Source: Pseudomonadota bacterium (lineage in GTDB: Bacteria; Pseudomonadota; Alphaproteobacteria; Sneathiellales; Sneathiellaceae). From it: a stretch of DNA of 64,000 nucleotides. The stretch is taken from contig JANSXH010000004.1 of the NCBI GenBank assembly GCA_024743055.1, positions 195,036 to 259,035 of the forward strand. The letters are read 5' to 3'. This document shows positions 44,400-52,217 of the stretch, in pieces. The position numbers and the translations under genes are program-made. Numbering within the stretch: position 1 is the first letter of the stretch; every line of letters begins with the position of its first letter. A model generated the notes under the pieces. It had not been told where the DNA came from and ran no database searches. It saw only the letters and a list, made by a program, of their open reading frames with translations.

Positions 44400-45421
44400 A
44401 GTCTTACAGCCTGCTTACGCCCAGAGTCGCTCGATTGATAGACAAGCTCCTCGAGTACGAGATTTTTTAGATAGTCGCCTACAGAATTTTCGAGAGGACC
44501 TCGATCCAGGCAGTAGTCCACGACATGTTTTTGATAATGATAAACGCAATCCCCTCCGAATCCTAGGGGTTCAAAGTCATATGGAACTTTTTCCGGGACC
44601 AGTTCTCCCTTTTTTCGAATGAGGATCTGACCCAGGCCATCTAACGACAGAACCGCTTTTGTTCCCTCAATCAAAAACTCTCCCATGGTCAGGCGATGAT
44701 TTTCAGCTGCGTGATCTATCAGCCGATTTCCATCAAACAAGACCCGGACACCCGTATCATAGCCAAATATAAAATATCCGGCATCTTCCCCTTTGATGGC
44801 AGGATTGGCTCGCCTCAAATCCGCATAAATTTCACTCGGCATCCCAAATAAAAATTGAAAGACATCAATCCAATGGATACCCGTTTCGTGAATCAGAAAT
44901 CTCTCCATTTCCCTGAAATATGGTTGCCTATCCAGATATGCAGAAGGACCAGCACCATCTCCGGGGCGAAGCCGGAAGTCCGCTTGCTGCAATTCCCCCA
45001 AAATACCTTCGTCAAGAATAGTCTTGATTCGCCGATACCAGGGCTGAAAACGGAAGTTTTCATGAATCGCCAGTTTCGCGCCTCGCCTGTCAGCGAGCTC
45101 CGCAATTTCCTGAGCCTGTTCAAGTGTGCTGCAGAAAGGCTTCTGACAGATCAACATAGGAACTCTTCCCATAACCTGCTTAAGAATTTGGCTATGGGTT
45201 ATCGGAGGCGTAGCGATATCCAGTATGTCTATTTCATGGTCAAAAAGGAGTGTCTCAATATCTTCACAAATACTGATATCGGGAAATTCCTGCGACAATT
45301 TCTGTCTTGTTTCCGGGTTTGTATCGACGATGGAAACGAGATTAACGTCATTGAGCCTTTGCCATGCATCAATGTGAAACCGGCTGAAAAATCCTCCTCC
45401 GACCAGACCCACTTGAAGCAT
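44396..45421 (-). CDS. Gfo/Idh/MocA-family oxidoreductase
   Basis: The 341-residue protein has an N-terminal Rossmann domain (VGLVGGGFFSRFHIDAW) and a C-terminal substrate domain. The usual EKP motif appears as CQKPF, retaining the Lys thought to be catalytic. DHEIDILDIATPP and WIDVFQFLFG fit the family. It would oxidise or reduce a sugar or sugar derivative using NAD(P). The gene lies 20 bp after the isocitrate-dehydrogenase-type gene. Confidence 0.87.
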   Translation of the reverse strand: MLQVGLVGGGFFSRFHIDAWQRLNDVNLVSIVDTNPETRQKLSQEFPDISICEDIETLLFDHEIDILDIATPPITHSQILKQVMGRVPMLICQKPFCSTLEQAQEIAELADRRGAKLAIHENFRFQPWYRRIKTILDEGILGELQQADFRLRPGDGAGPSAYLDRQPYFREMERFLIHETGIHWIDVFQFLFGMPSEIYADLRRANPAIKGEDAGYFIFGYDTGVRVLFDGNRLIDHAAENHRLTMGEFLIEGTKAVLSLDGLGQILIRKKGELVPEKVPYDFEPLGFGGDCVYHYQKHVVDYCLDRGPLENSVGDYLKNLVLEELVYQSSDSGRKQAVRL

Positions 45422-45440
45422 TCAAATCTCCTTCTATGCT

Positions 45441-46538
45441 CTAACCCAAAGCATCCAGTACGGCAGCCACACAGTCATCCGTTCCGGCACTTCCTCCTAA
45501 ATCCCGAGTGAGTATCTTACCTTCACTCAACACTCGTGATACGGCAGCATCGACAACTTCTCCGCATTCTACCATTTGAGACATTTCATGTTTTTGTCCC
45601 AGCCAGGTCAACATCATCCCCGCTGATAATATCATTGCCAGAGGATTAGCAATACCTTCACCCGCGATATCCGGTGCGCTCCCGTGGCAAGGCTGAAATA
45701 CAGCATGGTCCAAGCCGATATCCGCAGAGGGAGCAAGGCCTAAGGATCCCATCAATCCAGCCCCCAAATCCGATAGAATGTCACCAAACATATTTTCCGT
45801 AACCAATACATCGAAGTCCCAAGGCCTCTGTACCATCCACATGGCCATGGCATCCACATAAGCAGCGTCCGCCTCGATGTCTGGGAACAGTTTTGCTCTT
45901 TCTTCAAAAATTGATCTGAAAAACCAGAAGGACCTGAAGATATTCGCCTTGTCCACGCAGGTCACTTTTCCCGGCCGGTTCTTCTGCGCTGACCTTTGCT
46001 GCGCGAGCTTGAAGGAAAAATCAAAGAGCTTTTCGCTGGTATCCCGAGTGATTTCCAGCGTTTCAATTGCTGATTGATTATCTATCACCTTGCCATCATG
46101 CATATGGGCGAAGAGCCCTTCTGTAGATTCGCGTACCAGGACAAAGTCCATTTGTTCCACCCTTGGGTCTGATAGTGGGCAATTGGCACCGGGGAAGAAT
46201 CGCACAGGACGAACGCCAGCGAACAATTCCAGCTCAAACCTCATATCCACTTGTGGGCGAATTTCGGTCCCATCGTCATACCTGACATCGGGCAGACCTA
46301 TCGCGGAAAGAAGAATAGCATCTGCATCCCTCGCTTTCGCCATAGATTCCTCTGGGAGAGCCGATCCGGTGTCCCGATAGTGGCCGGCTCCAGCCGGAAG
46401 TATCTCAAACTCCAGGTCAAACCCTTCAAATCGCCGAGAGACCGTTTCCAGAACCTTGAGGGTTGGCTTTGTAATCTCCGGGCCAATACCGTCTCCTTCG
46501 AAAACGGCGACACGGAAGCTGTTACTAATGTTGCTCAT
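45441..46538 (-). CDS. Isocitrate/isopropylmalate dehydrogenase family (tartrate/malate-like)
   Basis: The protein is about 365 residues from the ATG at 46538. It begins RVAVFEGDGIGPEITKPTLKVLE cut to its key GDGIGPE, the family start. It has the substrate-binding Arg cluster, the Tyr/Lys region, and FQPCHGSAPDIAGEGIANP near the C-terminus for NAD binding. Members oxidise 2-hydroxy acids and may decarboxylate them; tartrate and D-malate dehydrogenases are close kin. GGTGGGA lies 5 bases before this ATG. It heads the minus-strand sugar-acid operon. Confidence 0.83.
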   Translation of the reverse strand: MSNISNSFRVAVFEGDGIGPEITKPTLKVLETVSRRFEGFDLEFEILPAGAGHYRDTGSALPEESMAKARDADAILLSAIGLPDVRYDDGTEIRPQVDMRFELELFAGVRPVRFFPGANCPLSDPRVEQMDFVLVRESTEGLFAHMHDGKVIDNQSAIETLEITRDTSEKLFDFSFKLAQQRSAQKNRPGKVTCVDKANIFRSFWFFRSIFEERAKLFPDIEADAAYVDAMAMWMVQRPWDFDVLVTENMFGDILSDLGAGLMGSLGLAPSADIGLDHAVFQPCHGSAPDIAGEGIANPLAMILSAGMMLTWLGQKHEMSQMVECGEVVDAAVSRVLSEGKILTRDLGGSAGTDDCVAAVLDALG

Positions 46539-46629
46539 GATATCCCACCTGACCCTGTAAGTTTCTTTTTTTGAGGCCCCCAGTTTCATATTATTACAAA
46601 CTGTGCATATAATCGGGGGCCGCAAATAA

Positions 46630-46658
46630 TTGACAACGGTTTTTTTTACGTATACGTT
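46630..46658 (+). promoter_or_regulatory. Predicted dctP promoter with ACGTATACGT palindrome
   Basis: TTGACA (46630-46635) stands 15 bases before TATACG (46651-46656), and a perfect 10-bp palindrome ACGTATACGT (46648-46657) covers that -10 region. A GntR-type regulator bound there would block the TRAP operon. The spacing is shorter than ideal, so promoter strength is uncertain. Confidence 0.4.
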
Positions 46659-46717
46659 GTTGCGCATCAATAAATCAAGTACGGAATTTAATTCGTATTT
46701 TTTTCTAGGGAGGAAAC

Positions 46718-47755
46718 ATGAAAAAATTATTGGTAGCTGCAGTTCTCGCTGCGTCACTGACAGGTGTTAGTGCCCCGGCTTCTGCTGAAGAAGTTAAACT
46801 CAACATGCCATCGACATTCCCGGGTAGCCTGATCCAGCTTGGACAGGCAGGTGTTCGTTTCGCTGACACAGTGAACGAGATTTCCGGCGGTGATATTGAA
46901 GTCAAGTTTTTCGAGCCCAAGGCACTTGTCCCACCGCTTGAAATTTTTGACGCTGTTGCCAATGGATCTGTCGACGCAGGTTGGTCCGTCTCCGGATATT
47001 GGGGCAGTAAGAACTCTGCTCTGAACCTGTTTGCAGCCGTTCCGTTCGGTCCTGCCGCAGGTGAGTACCTCGCCTGGATGTGGTATGGCGGCGGAGAGAA
47101 GATGATGAATGACATCTATAATCCGTTTGGCATTCAGTCTCTTGTTTGCGGTGTGATCGCTCCGGAAGCCTCAGGTTGGTTCCGCAAAGAGATTAACTCT
47201 CCGGAAGATCTGAAGGGCTTGAAAATGCGCTTCTTCGGTCTTGGTGCGAAAGCCATGCAGAAGCTTGGTGTTGACACTCAGCTCCTCGCAGGTGGTGACA
47301 TCTATCCTGCCCTTGAGCGCGGAACCATTGACGCAACAGAGTTTTCCATGCCGGCGATTGACCAAAACCTTGGCTTCTACAACATTGCCAAGCATTACTA
47401 TTTCCCAGGATGGCATCAGCAATCCACCATCCAGGAACTACTGGTCAATAAAGCTAAATGGGACGGCATGACCGATCAGCAACGGGCGATTATCACCACT
47501 GCCTGTAAGGCTAACGTTGCGAATCAGCTTGCCGAAGGAGAAGCAATCCAAGGTAAAGCACTTGCAGAAATGGAAGCCGCTGGTGTGACAATTCACACTT
47601 GGTCACCTGAGATGCTGGCAACATTTTCCAGCGCCTGGGATGAAGTAGCTGCAGAAGAAGCCGCCGCAAACCCTGACTTCGCTAAAGTCTGGGGTAACCT
47701 AGCTGAGTTCCGCGAAGGTTATAGCAAGTGGAAGAATCTTGGATATCTCAAGTAA
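46718..47755 (+). CDS. TRAP transporter substrate-binding protein, DctP family
   Basis: The 345-residue protein has a Sec signal peptide (MKKLLVAAVLAASLTGVSAPASA, cut in text to the AxA end) and a DctP body with the conserved LKGLKMRFFG and the Arg that clamps a substrate carboxylate. GGDIYPALERGTIDATEFS is the standard ALERGTID motif. It delivers an organic acid, probably a sugar acid, to the DctQM permease encoded just downstream. AGGGAGGAAAC precedes the ATG. Confidence 0.93.
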   Translation: MKKLLVAAVLAASLTGVSAPASAEEVKLNMPSTFPGSLIQLGQAGVRFADTVNEISGGDIEVKFFEPKALVPPLEIFDAVANGSVDAGWSVSGYWGSKNSALNLFAAVPFGPAAGEYLAWMWYGGGEKMMNDIYNPFGIQSLVCGVIAPEASGWFRKEINSPEDLKGLKMRFFGLGAKAMQKLGVDTQLLAGGDIYPALERGTIDATEFSMPAIDQNLGFYNIAKHYYFPGWHQQSTIQELLVNKAKWDGMTDQQRAIITTACKANVANQLAEGEAIQGKALAEMEAAGVTIHTWSPEMLATFSSAWDEVAAEEAAANPDFAKVWGNLAEFREGYSKWKNLGYLK

Positions 47756-47784
47756 TATCCTTTTACCTTTCTAACCTACAGACC

Positions 47785-47816
47785 TTACCCGCCGCCTCTC
47801 TTTTAGCGGCGGGTAA
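47785..47816 (+). terminator. Hairpin between dctP and dctQ
   Basis: TTACCCGCCGC (47785-47795) pairs perfectly with GCGGCGGGTAA (47806-47816). The U-run after it is weak (TTTC), so it may act as a partial terminator or protect dctP mRNA, lowering dctQM relative to dctP. Confidence 0.5.
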
Positions 47817-47930
47817 TTTCTGAGAAGGTAAAAAAGAACAAGAATGTTACCTGTTGAGTTGAATGCGCTTGCTTGCATGAGAATTTGCTGATGGTATTCT
47901 TGAGAAGAACATTCTGGGAGGAGTGGCTTA

Positions 47931-48494
47931 ATGAATAGCTTACTGAGTGTGAGTCAGTTTATCGATCAGCTGTTGGGGCGTGTTGCCAAGTTCGGCGGGT
48001 GGGCTGGCATCATTCTGATTGTAGTCGTTTGTTATGATGTCGGGTCCCGATATTTTGGCATACCAAAACCGTTCGGTCTTAATTCAACGATGATCCAGGA
48101 ATCAGAATATTGGTTCCATTCATATTTGATCGTTCTTGTTATCGGATATGGCTATATCAGGCAGGCGCATGTTCGTATCGACCTCCTAAGAGAAACACTC
48201 TCAGAAAGTAAGAAATATTGGATCGAGATTATTGGGACAGTTCTATTCCTTGTTCCTTACTCAATATTGGGGATTTTGCTCTCCCTTCCCTATGCTTACA
48301 ATTCCTTTCAACAGGGCGAAATTTCCAAATCTCAAAACGGCCTTAGCAACATATGGATGCTGAAGGGCGGGCTCGTTGTCTTATTTGCACTTTTGCTTTT
48401 AGCCGGAATTTCTCAAATTATTAAAGCGGCGGCGGGTGTTCGCGGACAGCTGCCTCAAGAACTGAAACAAGGTGTTATTGGAGGAGATCACTGA
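47931..48494 (+). CDS. TRAP transporter small permease, DctQ
   Basis: The 187-residue protein has four hydrophobic segments and the DctQ pattern VVVCYDVGSRYFGIP, EYWFHSYLIVL and RQAHVRIDLL. It forms the small membrane part of the TRAP permease with DctM. Its stop overlaps the start of dctM by a base. Confidence 0.92.
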   Translation: MNSLLSVSQFIDQLLGRVAKFGGWAGIILIVVVCYDVGSRYFGIPKPFGLNSTMIQESEYWFHSYLIVLVIGYGYIRQAHVRIDLLRETLSESKKYWIEIIGTVLFLVPYSILGILLSLPYAYNSFQQGEISKSQNGLSNIWMLKGGLVVLFALLLLAGISQIIKAAAGVRGQLPQELKQGVIGGDH

Positions 48495-49960
48495 TGGAAA
48501 TCTCCGAACTCCTCCCCGTATTAATGTTCGCCGCGCTTGCGGTTCTACTTTTCTCAGGATATCCAGTTGCCTTCATCCTTGGCGGTGTCGGGCTTGCCTT
48601 TGGATTTATTGGTATTTTGGCCGATGAATTCATTTTTATTCAATTCCGGTCCCTTCCCTCTCGAATATTCGGCGGGATTATGGAAAGCCTGATCCTGACC
48701 GCCATCCCTATGTTTATATTTATGGGGACGATGCTGGAAAAATCTGGCATCGCCAGAGACCTCTTAAATTGCCTGCAAGTTCTGTTACGCCGGGTTCCCG
48801 GCGGACTGGCTCTCGCTGTGACCTTGATGGGAACAATCCTCGCTGCGACAACCGGGATCATTGGCGCCTCCGTCATAATGATGTCTCTCCTGGCGCTGCC
48901 GGTAATGTTGAAGCGTAACTATGATCCCCAGCTTGCAACAGGAACAATTGCGGCTTCCGGAACACTCGGCATTCTTATACCGCCCTCTATCATGCTAGTG
49001 ATTATGGCTGATCTATTAAGCCGGTCCGTCGGCAATCTGTTTGTTGCAGCCGTGTTTCCCGGCCTGATTTTGTCCGGTCTGTATTTTACTTATATCGTCA
49101 TTCGCTGCACGATTAACCCGTCTCTAGCCCCGCCATTACCGAGCAATATAGGTCCACAATCGACAGCCGGTATCCTGGGTATGGTCTTGAGAAGTTTTGT
49201 CCCACCGGTCATTCTTATTGCCTGTGTTTTGGGATCTATCCTGGCCGGATTGGCGACACCTACAGAAGCCGCTGGTGTGGGGGCAATGGGTGCCATTTTG
49301 CTCGGCCTATTCAATCTGGTGATATTACCGTCTCTTGGGGTCAAAGAACTCCATTTTGAGGGTGAGGTAGATTCAGATCTGGTGGAGCATGCGGTCGAAG
49401 GCGGGTTTCGTAAGGAACTTAGTCATTTCTGGGTAACCCTTAAAGATGTGGTAGAGCGCACTGCTCTGACCAATGCCATGATCTTCGGCATTTTTATTGG
49501 CGCCACTCTTTTCTCATTTGTATTCCGGTCTCTCGGCGGCGATGACTTAGTGATTGATGCCGTTGAAGCATTGGGCCTTGGCTCCTGGGGATTGCTGTTC
49601 CTTATCATGGGTATTGTCTTCGTCCTTGGCTTCTTCTTTGACTGGATCGAGATTACCTTGATCGTGCTGCCGGTTTTTGCCCCAGCGATTGCGCTATTGG
49701 ATTTCGGAGATCATGTAGCCAAGTTTGAAGTGACTTACTGGTTCGCCATTCTGCTGGCCGTCAATCTCCAGACATCCTTCCTGACGCCGCCCTTTGGCTT
49801 TGCCCTGTTTTATTTAAAAGCTGTGGCACCGAAGACTGTCAAGATTCAGCAGATCTACAAGGGCATCATTCCCTTTGTTCTGCTGCAGCTTGTTGGTTTG
49901 ACCCTGGTTGCGATCTTCCCTGAAATAGCCTTGTGGCTACCGCGACAATTGCTTAATTAG
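48494..49960 (+). CDS. TRAP transporter large permease, DctM
   Basis: The 488-residue protein has about 12 hydrophobic segments and the DctM pattern VLLFSGYPVAFILGGVGL, LIPPSIMLVIMAD and FFFDWIEITLIVLPVFAP. It uses a sodium gradient to take up the acid bound by DctP. The length is slightly longer than usual because of a polar loop near residues 280-320. Confidence 0.93.
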   Translation: MEISELLPVLMFAALAVLLFSGYPVAFILGGVGLAFGFIGILADEFIFIQFRSLPSRIFGGIMESLILTAIPMFIFMGTMLEKSGIARDLLNCLQVLLRRVPGGLALAVTLMGTILAATTGIIGASVIMMSLLALPVMLKRNYDPQLATGTIAASGTLGILIPPSIMLVIMADLLSRSVGNLFVAAVFPGLILSGLYFTYIVIRCTINPSLAPPLPSNIGPQSTAGILGMVLRSFVPPVILIACVLGSILAGLATPTEAAGVGAMGAILLGLFNLVILPSLGVKELHFEGEVDSDLVEHAVEGGFRKELSHFWVTLKDVVERTALTNAMIFGIFIGATLFSFVFRSLGGDDLVIDAVEALGLGSWGLLFLIMGIVFVLGFFFDWIEITLIVLPVFAPAIALLDFGDHVAKFEVTYWFAILLAVNLQTSFLTPPFGFALFYLKAVAPKTVKIQQIYKGIIPFVLLQLVGLTLVAIFPEIALWLPRQLLN

Positions 49961-49993
49961 CGAAGTTCCGGACTTCCATAGGAGACCTATAAT

Positions 49994-51259
49994 ATGACAG
50001 TCCTGTTGGGTGCCATAGCAGATGACTTTACCGGTGCGACAGACCTTGCCAATACCTTGGTGCAGCAAGGCATGCGGGTTGTGCAGGTCATCGGCGTCCC
50101 GCATGCCGATCTCGATATCGGTGATGTTGATGCAGTTGTCGTCGCTCTCAAATCGCGGATGGCTCCTGCCGATGAGGCAGTCAGTTGGTCTCTTCATGCG
50201 CTCGCTTGGCTCAAAGCACAGGATGTTCAGCAGTTCTTTTTTAAATACTGTTCAACATTTGATTCGACGACAAAAGGCAATATCGGTCCGGTTGGTGATG
50301 CCCTGGTCAATGCGGTTGCAAATAGTATCTCGGTCATTTGTCCAGCTTTCCCCGATAACGGACGTACAATTTACAAAGGAAACCTTTTTGTCGGCGAGCT
50401 ACCTTTAAGTGAATCTTCCATGCGCGACCATCCACTGACACCGATGCGGGATTCCAACTTGATGCGTCTGATGTCGGCTCAATCTAACTTGAAAGTGGCC
50501 AACATCAATTTGGAAACCGTTCGCGCTGGCCCGACAGAAATCAAACAGAAAATGACGGAGCTTGAAGCTGTTGGACATGCCTATTGCGTGACGGACGCCA
50601 TTTTCAATGAGGATCTGGATGCCATCGGCAAGGCTATTCAAAACCACAAACTCGTCACAGGTGGCTCAGCAATCGCTCGCGGATTACCGGCAAATTTTCG
50701 GGAGAAAAATCTCTTGGGCAACCCACTTGAGCCCTCCCTCCCCCAGTTACCGGGCCGTTCCTTGGTGCTTGCCGGAAGCTGTTCCGTCGCCACCAGAAGC
50801 CAAATCGCCTATGTCAGTGAGAAATGGCCGTGCCTGAAGCTGGATGTGGATGCGCTTGTTGAGGGAACCCAGGATGCGGCAACGGTGCTTGACTGGGCCG
50901 CTACTCAGTCTGATGAAGCGCCCCTCCTCATCTATGCGTCCGCCGACCCTGCTGAAGTAGCTGAAATGCAAGATAAGTATGGCGTCGAACGCGCAGGCCA
51001 ACTCGTTGAAAAGACCATCGGAGACGTGGCATCCTCGCTGGTGACATCCGGGATTACCAAGATCGTTGTCGCGGGCGGGGAAACTTCAGGTGCGGTGGTT
51101 GAGGCATTGGATATCAAGGCCTTACGGATTGGACCGGAGATTGATCCGGGAGTTCCTTGGACGGAAAGTGTCGGCGTACAACCCGTTGCCTTGGCGCTTA
51201 AATCAGGGAATTTCGGCTCAGAGGACTTCTTCGTCAAGGCCTTGGACATGTTGCCGTGA
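49994..51259 (+). CDS. otnK: Four-carbon acid sugar kinase (DUF1537, OtnK-like)
   Basis: The 421-residue protein has the N-terminal DUF1537 domain (GAIADDFTGATDLANTL, KYCSTFDSTTKGNIGPVGD) and the C-terminal nucleotide-binding domain with VAGGETSGAVVEAL. Characterised relatives phosphorylate 3-oxo-tetronate or erythronate/threonate at C4. Its end overlaps the start of the aldolase-type gene (GTGA), and it follows dctM by 34 bp, so the uptake genes and the kinase are co-transcribed. Confidence 0.87.
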   Translation: MTVLLGAIADDFTGATDLANTLVQQGMRVVQVIGVPHADLDIGDVDAVVVALKSRMAPADEAVSWSLHALAWLKAQDVQQFFFKYCSTFDSTTKGNIGPVGDALVNAVANSISVICPAFPDNGRTIYKGNLFVGELPLSESSMRDHPLTPMRDSNLMRLMSAQSNLKVANINLETVRAGPTEIKQKMTELEAVGHAYCVTDAIFNEDLDAIGKAIQNHKLVTGGSAIARGLPANFREKNLLGNPLEPSLPQLPGRSLVLAGSCSVATRSQIAYVSEKWPCLKLDVDALVEGTQDAATVLDWAATQSDEAPLLIYASADPAEVAEMQDKYGVERAGQLVEKTIGDVASSLVTSGITKIVVAGGETSGAVVEALDIKALRIGPEIDPGVPWTESVGVQPVALALKSGNFGSEDFFVKALDMLP

Positions 51260-51894
51260 CCATATCCAAACTTCGCGACCAGATGGCGGCCTACGGAAAA
51301 TCCCTGTTCGATCGAGGACTTACCTTTGGCTCAAGCGGAAATATAAGCGTTCAGTTGGACGATGGCTGGTTGATGACACCGACGGGCTCTTCTCTTGGTT
51401 CTCTTGATCCTGGAAAGATCTCTCATCTGGATAGGGACGGGCGGCATATAGATGGTGACGCGCCGACTAAGGAGGCCTTTCTCCATAGCTGTATTTATGA
51501 GGAGCGAAGGAGCACGGGAGCGGTTGTACATCTACATTCTACTCATAGCGTCGCAGTCAGTTGCCTTGCAGATATCAATGAAGAGAATGTCCTGCCGCCT
51601 TTAACTGCTTATTATGTCATGCGGATCGGTACCCTGCCCCTAGTTCCTTACTTCGCTCCTGGTGATGTGGATCTGGCGAAAGCTGTGAAAGAAATGGCCT
51701 CCCGTCATCATGCGGTTCTGCTTGCCAATCATGGTCCCATTGTTGCAGGCCAATCGCTAACAGATGCTGTCTATGCAATTGAGGAACTAGAAGAGACTGC
51801 GAAACTTTTTCTGCTGCTCAAGGAGTTCCGCACCCGTCCCCTAACCGAAGTCCAGGTTGCGGACCTCAAGGAAAAGTTTCCTGGGAAATATTAA
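51256..51894 (+). CDS. otnC: Class II aldolase, 3-oxo-tetronate 4-phosphate decarboxylase-like (OtnC)
   Basis: The 212-residue protein has the class II aldolase pattern FGSSGNISV, VVHLHSTHSVAV with zinc-binding His residues and LLANHGPIVAG. In the Otn pathway this family decarboxylates 3-oxo-tetronate 4-phosphate to dihydroxyacetone phosphate. It uses a GTG start that overlaps the kinase gene. Assignment to OtnC instead of a true aldolase rests on its place beside the kinase. Confidence 0.83.
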   Translation: MTISKLRDQMAAYGKSLFDRGLTFGSSGNISVQLDDGWLMTPTGSSLGSLDPGKISHLDRDGRHIDGDAPTKEAFLHSCIYEERRSTGAVVHLHSTHSVAVSCLADINEENVLPPLTAYYVMRIGTLPLVPYFAPGDVDLAKAVKEMASRHHAVLLANHGPIVAGQSLTDAVYAIEELEETAKLFLLLKEFRTRPLTEVQVADLKEKFPGKY

Positions 51895-51908
51895 AAGGAG
51901 AAAGCGAC

Positions 51909-52199
51909 ATGTTTGTCGTCATCGTTGAGTTTGACCTGCATCCCGAACGGTTTGAAGACTTCAAAGCCAGAGTTCAGATACAGGCAGAAGAGTCCCTCGA
52001 TAAGGAAGACGAGTGCCATATCTTTGATGTTTGTATTGAACCCACGCGGCCCAATAGCATCCTTCTTTACGAGATTTATGGCAGCGCTGAAGCCTTCCAG
52101 ATACATTTGGAAAGCAATCATTTCAAGGCTTTCGATGCGGAGGTTGCGCCTTGGATCACATCAAAGCAAGTCCGTCAATTTGAGAGACTTGAGCGCTGA
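51909..52199 (+). CDS. Putative quinol monooxygenase (ABM domain)
   Basis: The 96-residue ABM-fold protein (MFVVIVEFDLHPERFEDFK, LLYEIYGSAEAFQIHL, SNHFKAF) follows the OtnC-like gene by 14 bp and ends the TRAP operon. AAAAGGAGAAAGC precedes the ATG. In related sugar-acid operons such small proteins are found, but a role is not known; it may detoxify or isomerise an intermediate. Confidence 0.82.
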   Translation: MFVVIVEFDLHPERFEDFKARVQIQAEESLDKEDECHIFDVCIEPTRPNSILLYEIYGSAEAFQIHLESNHFKAFDAEVAPWITSKQVRQFERLER

Positions 52200-52217
52200 C
52201 ATCAAGCGAGCTGCGAC

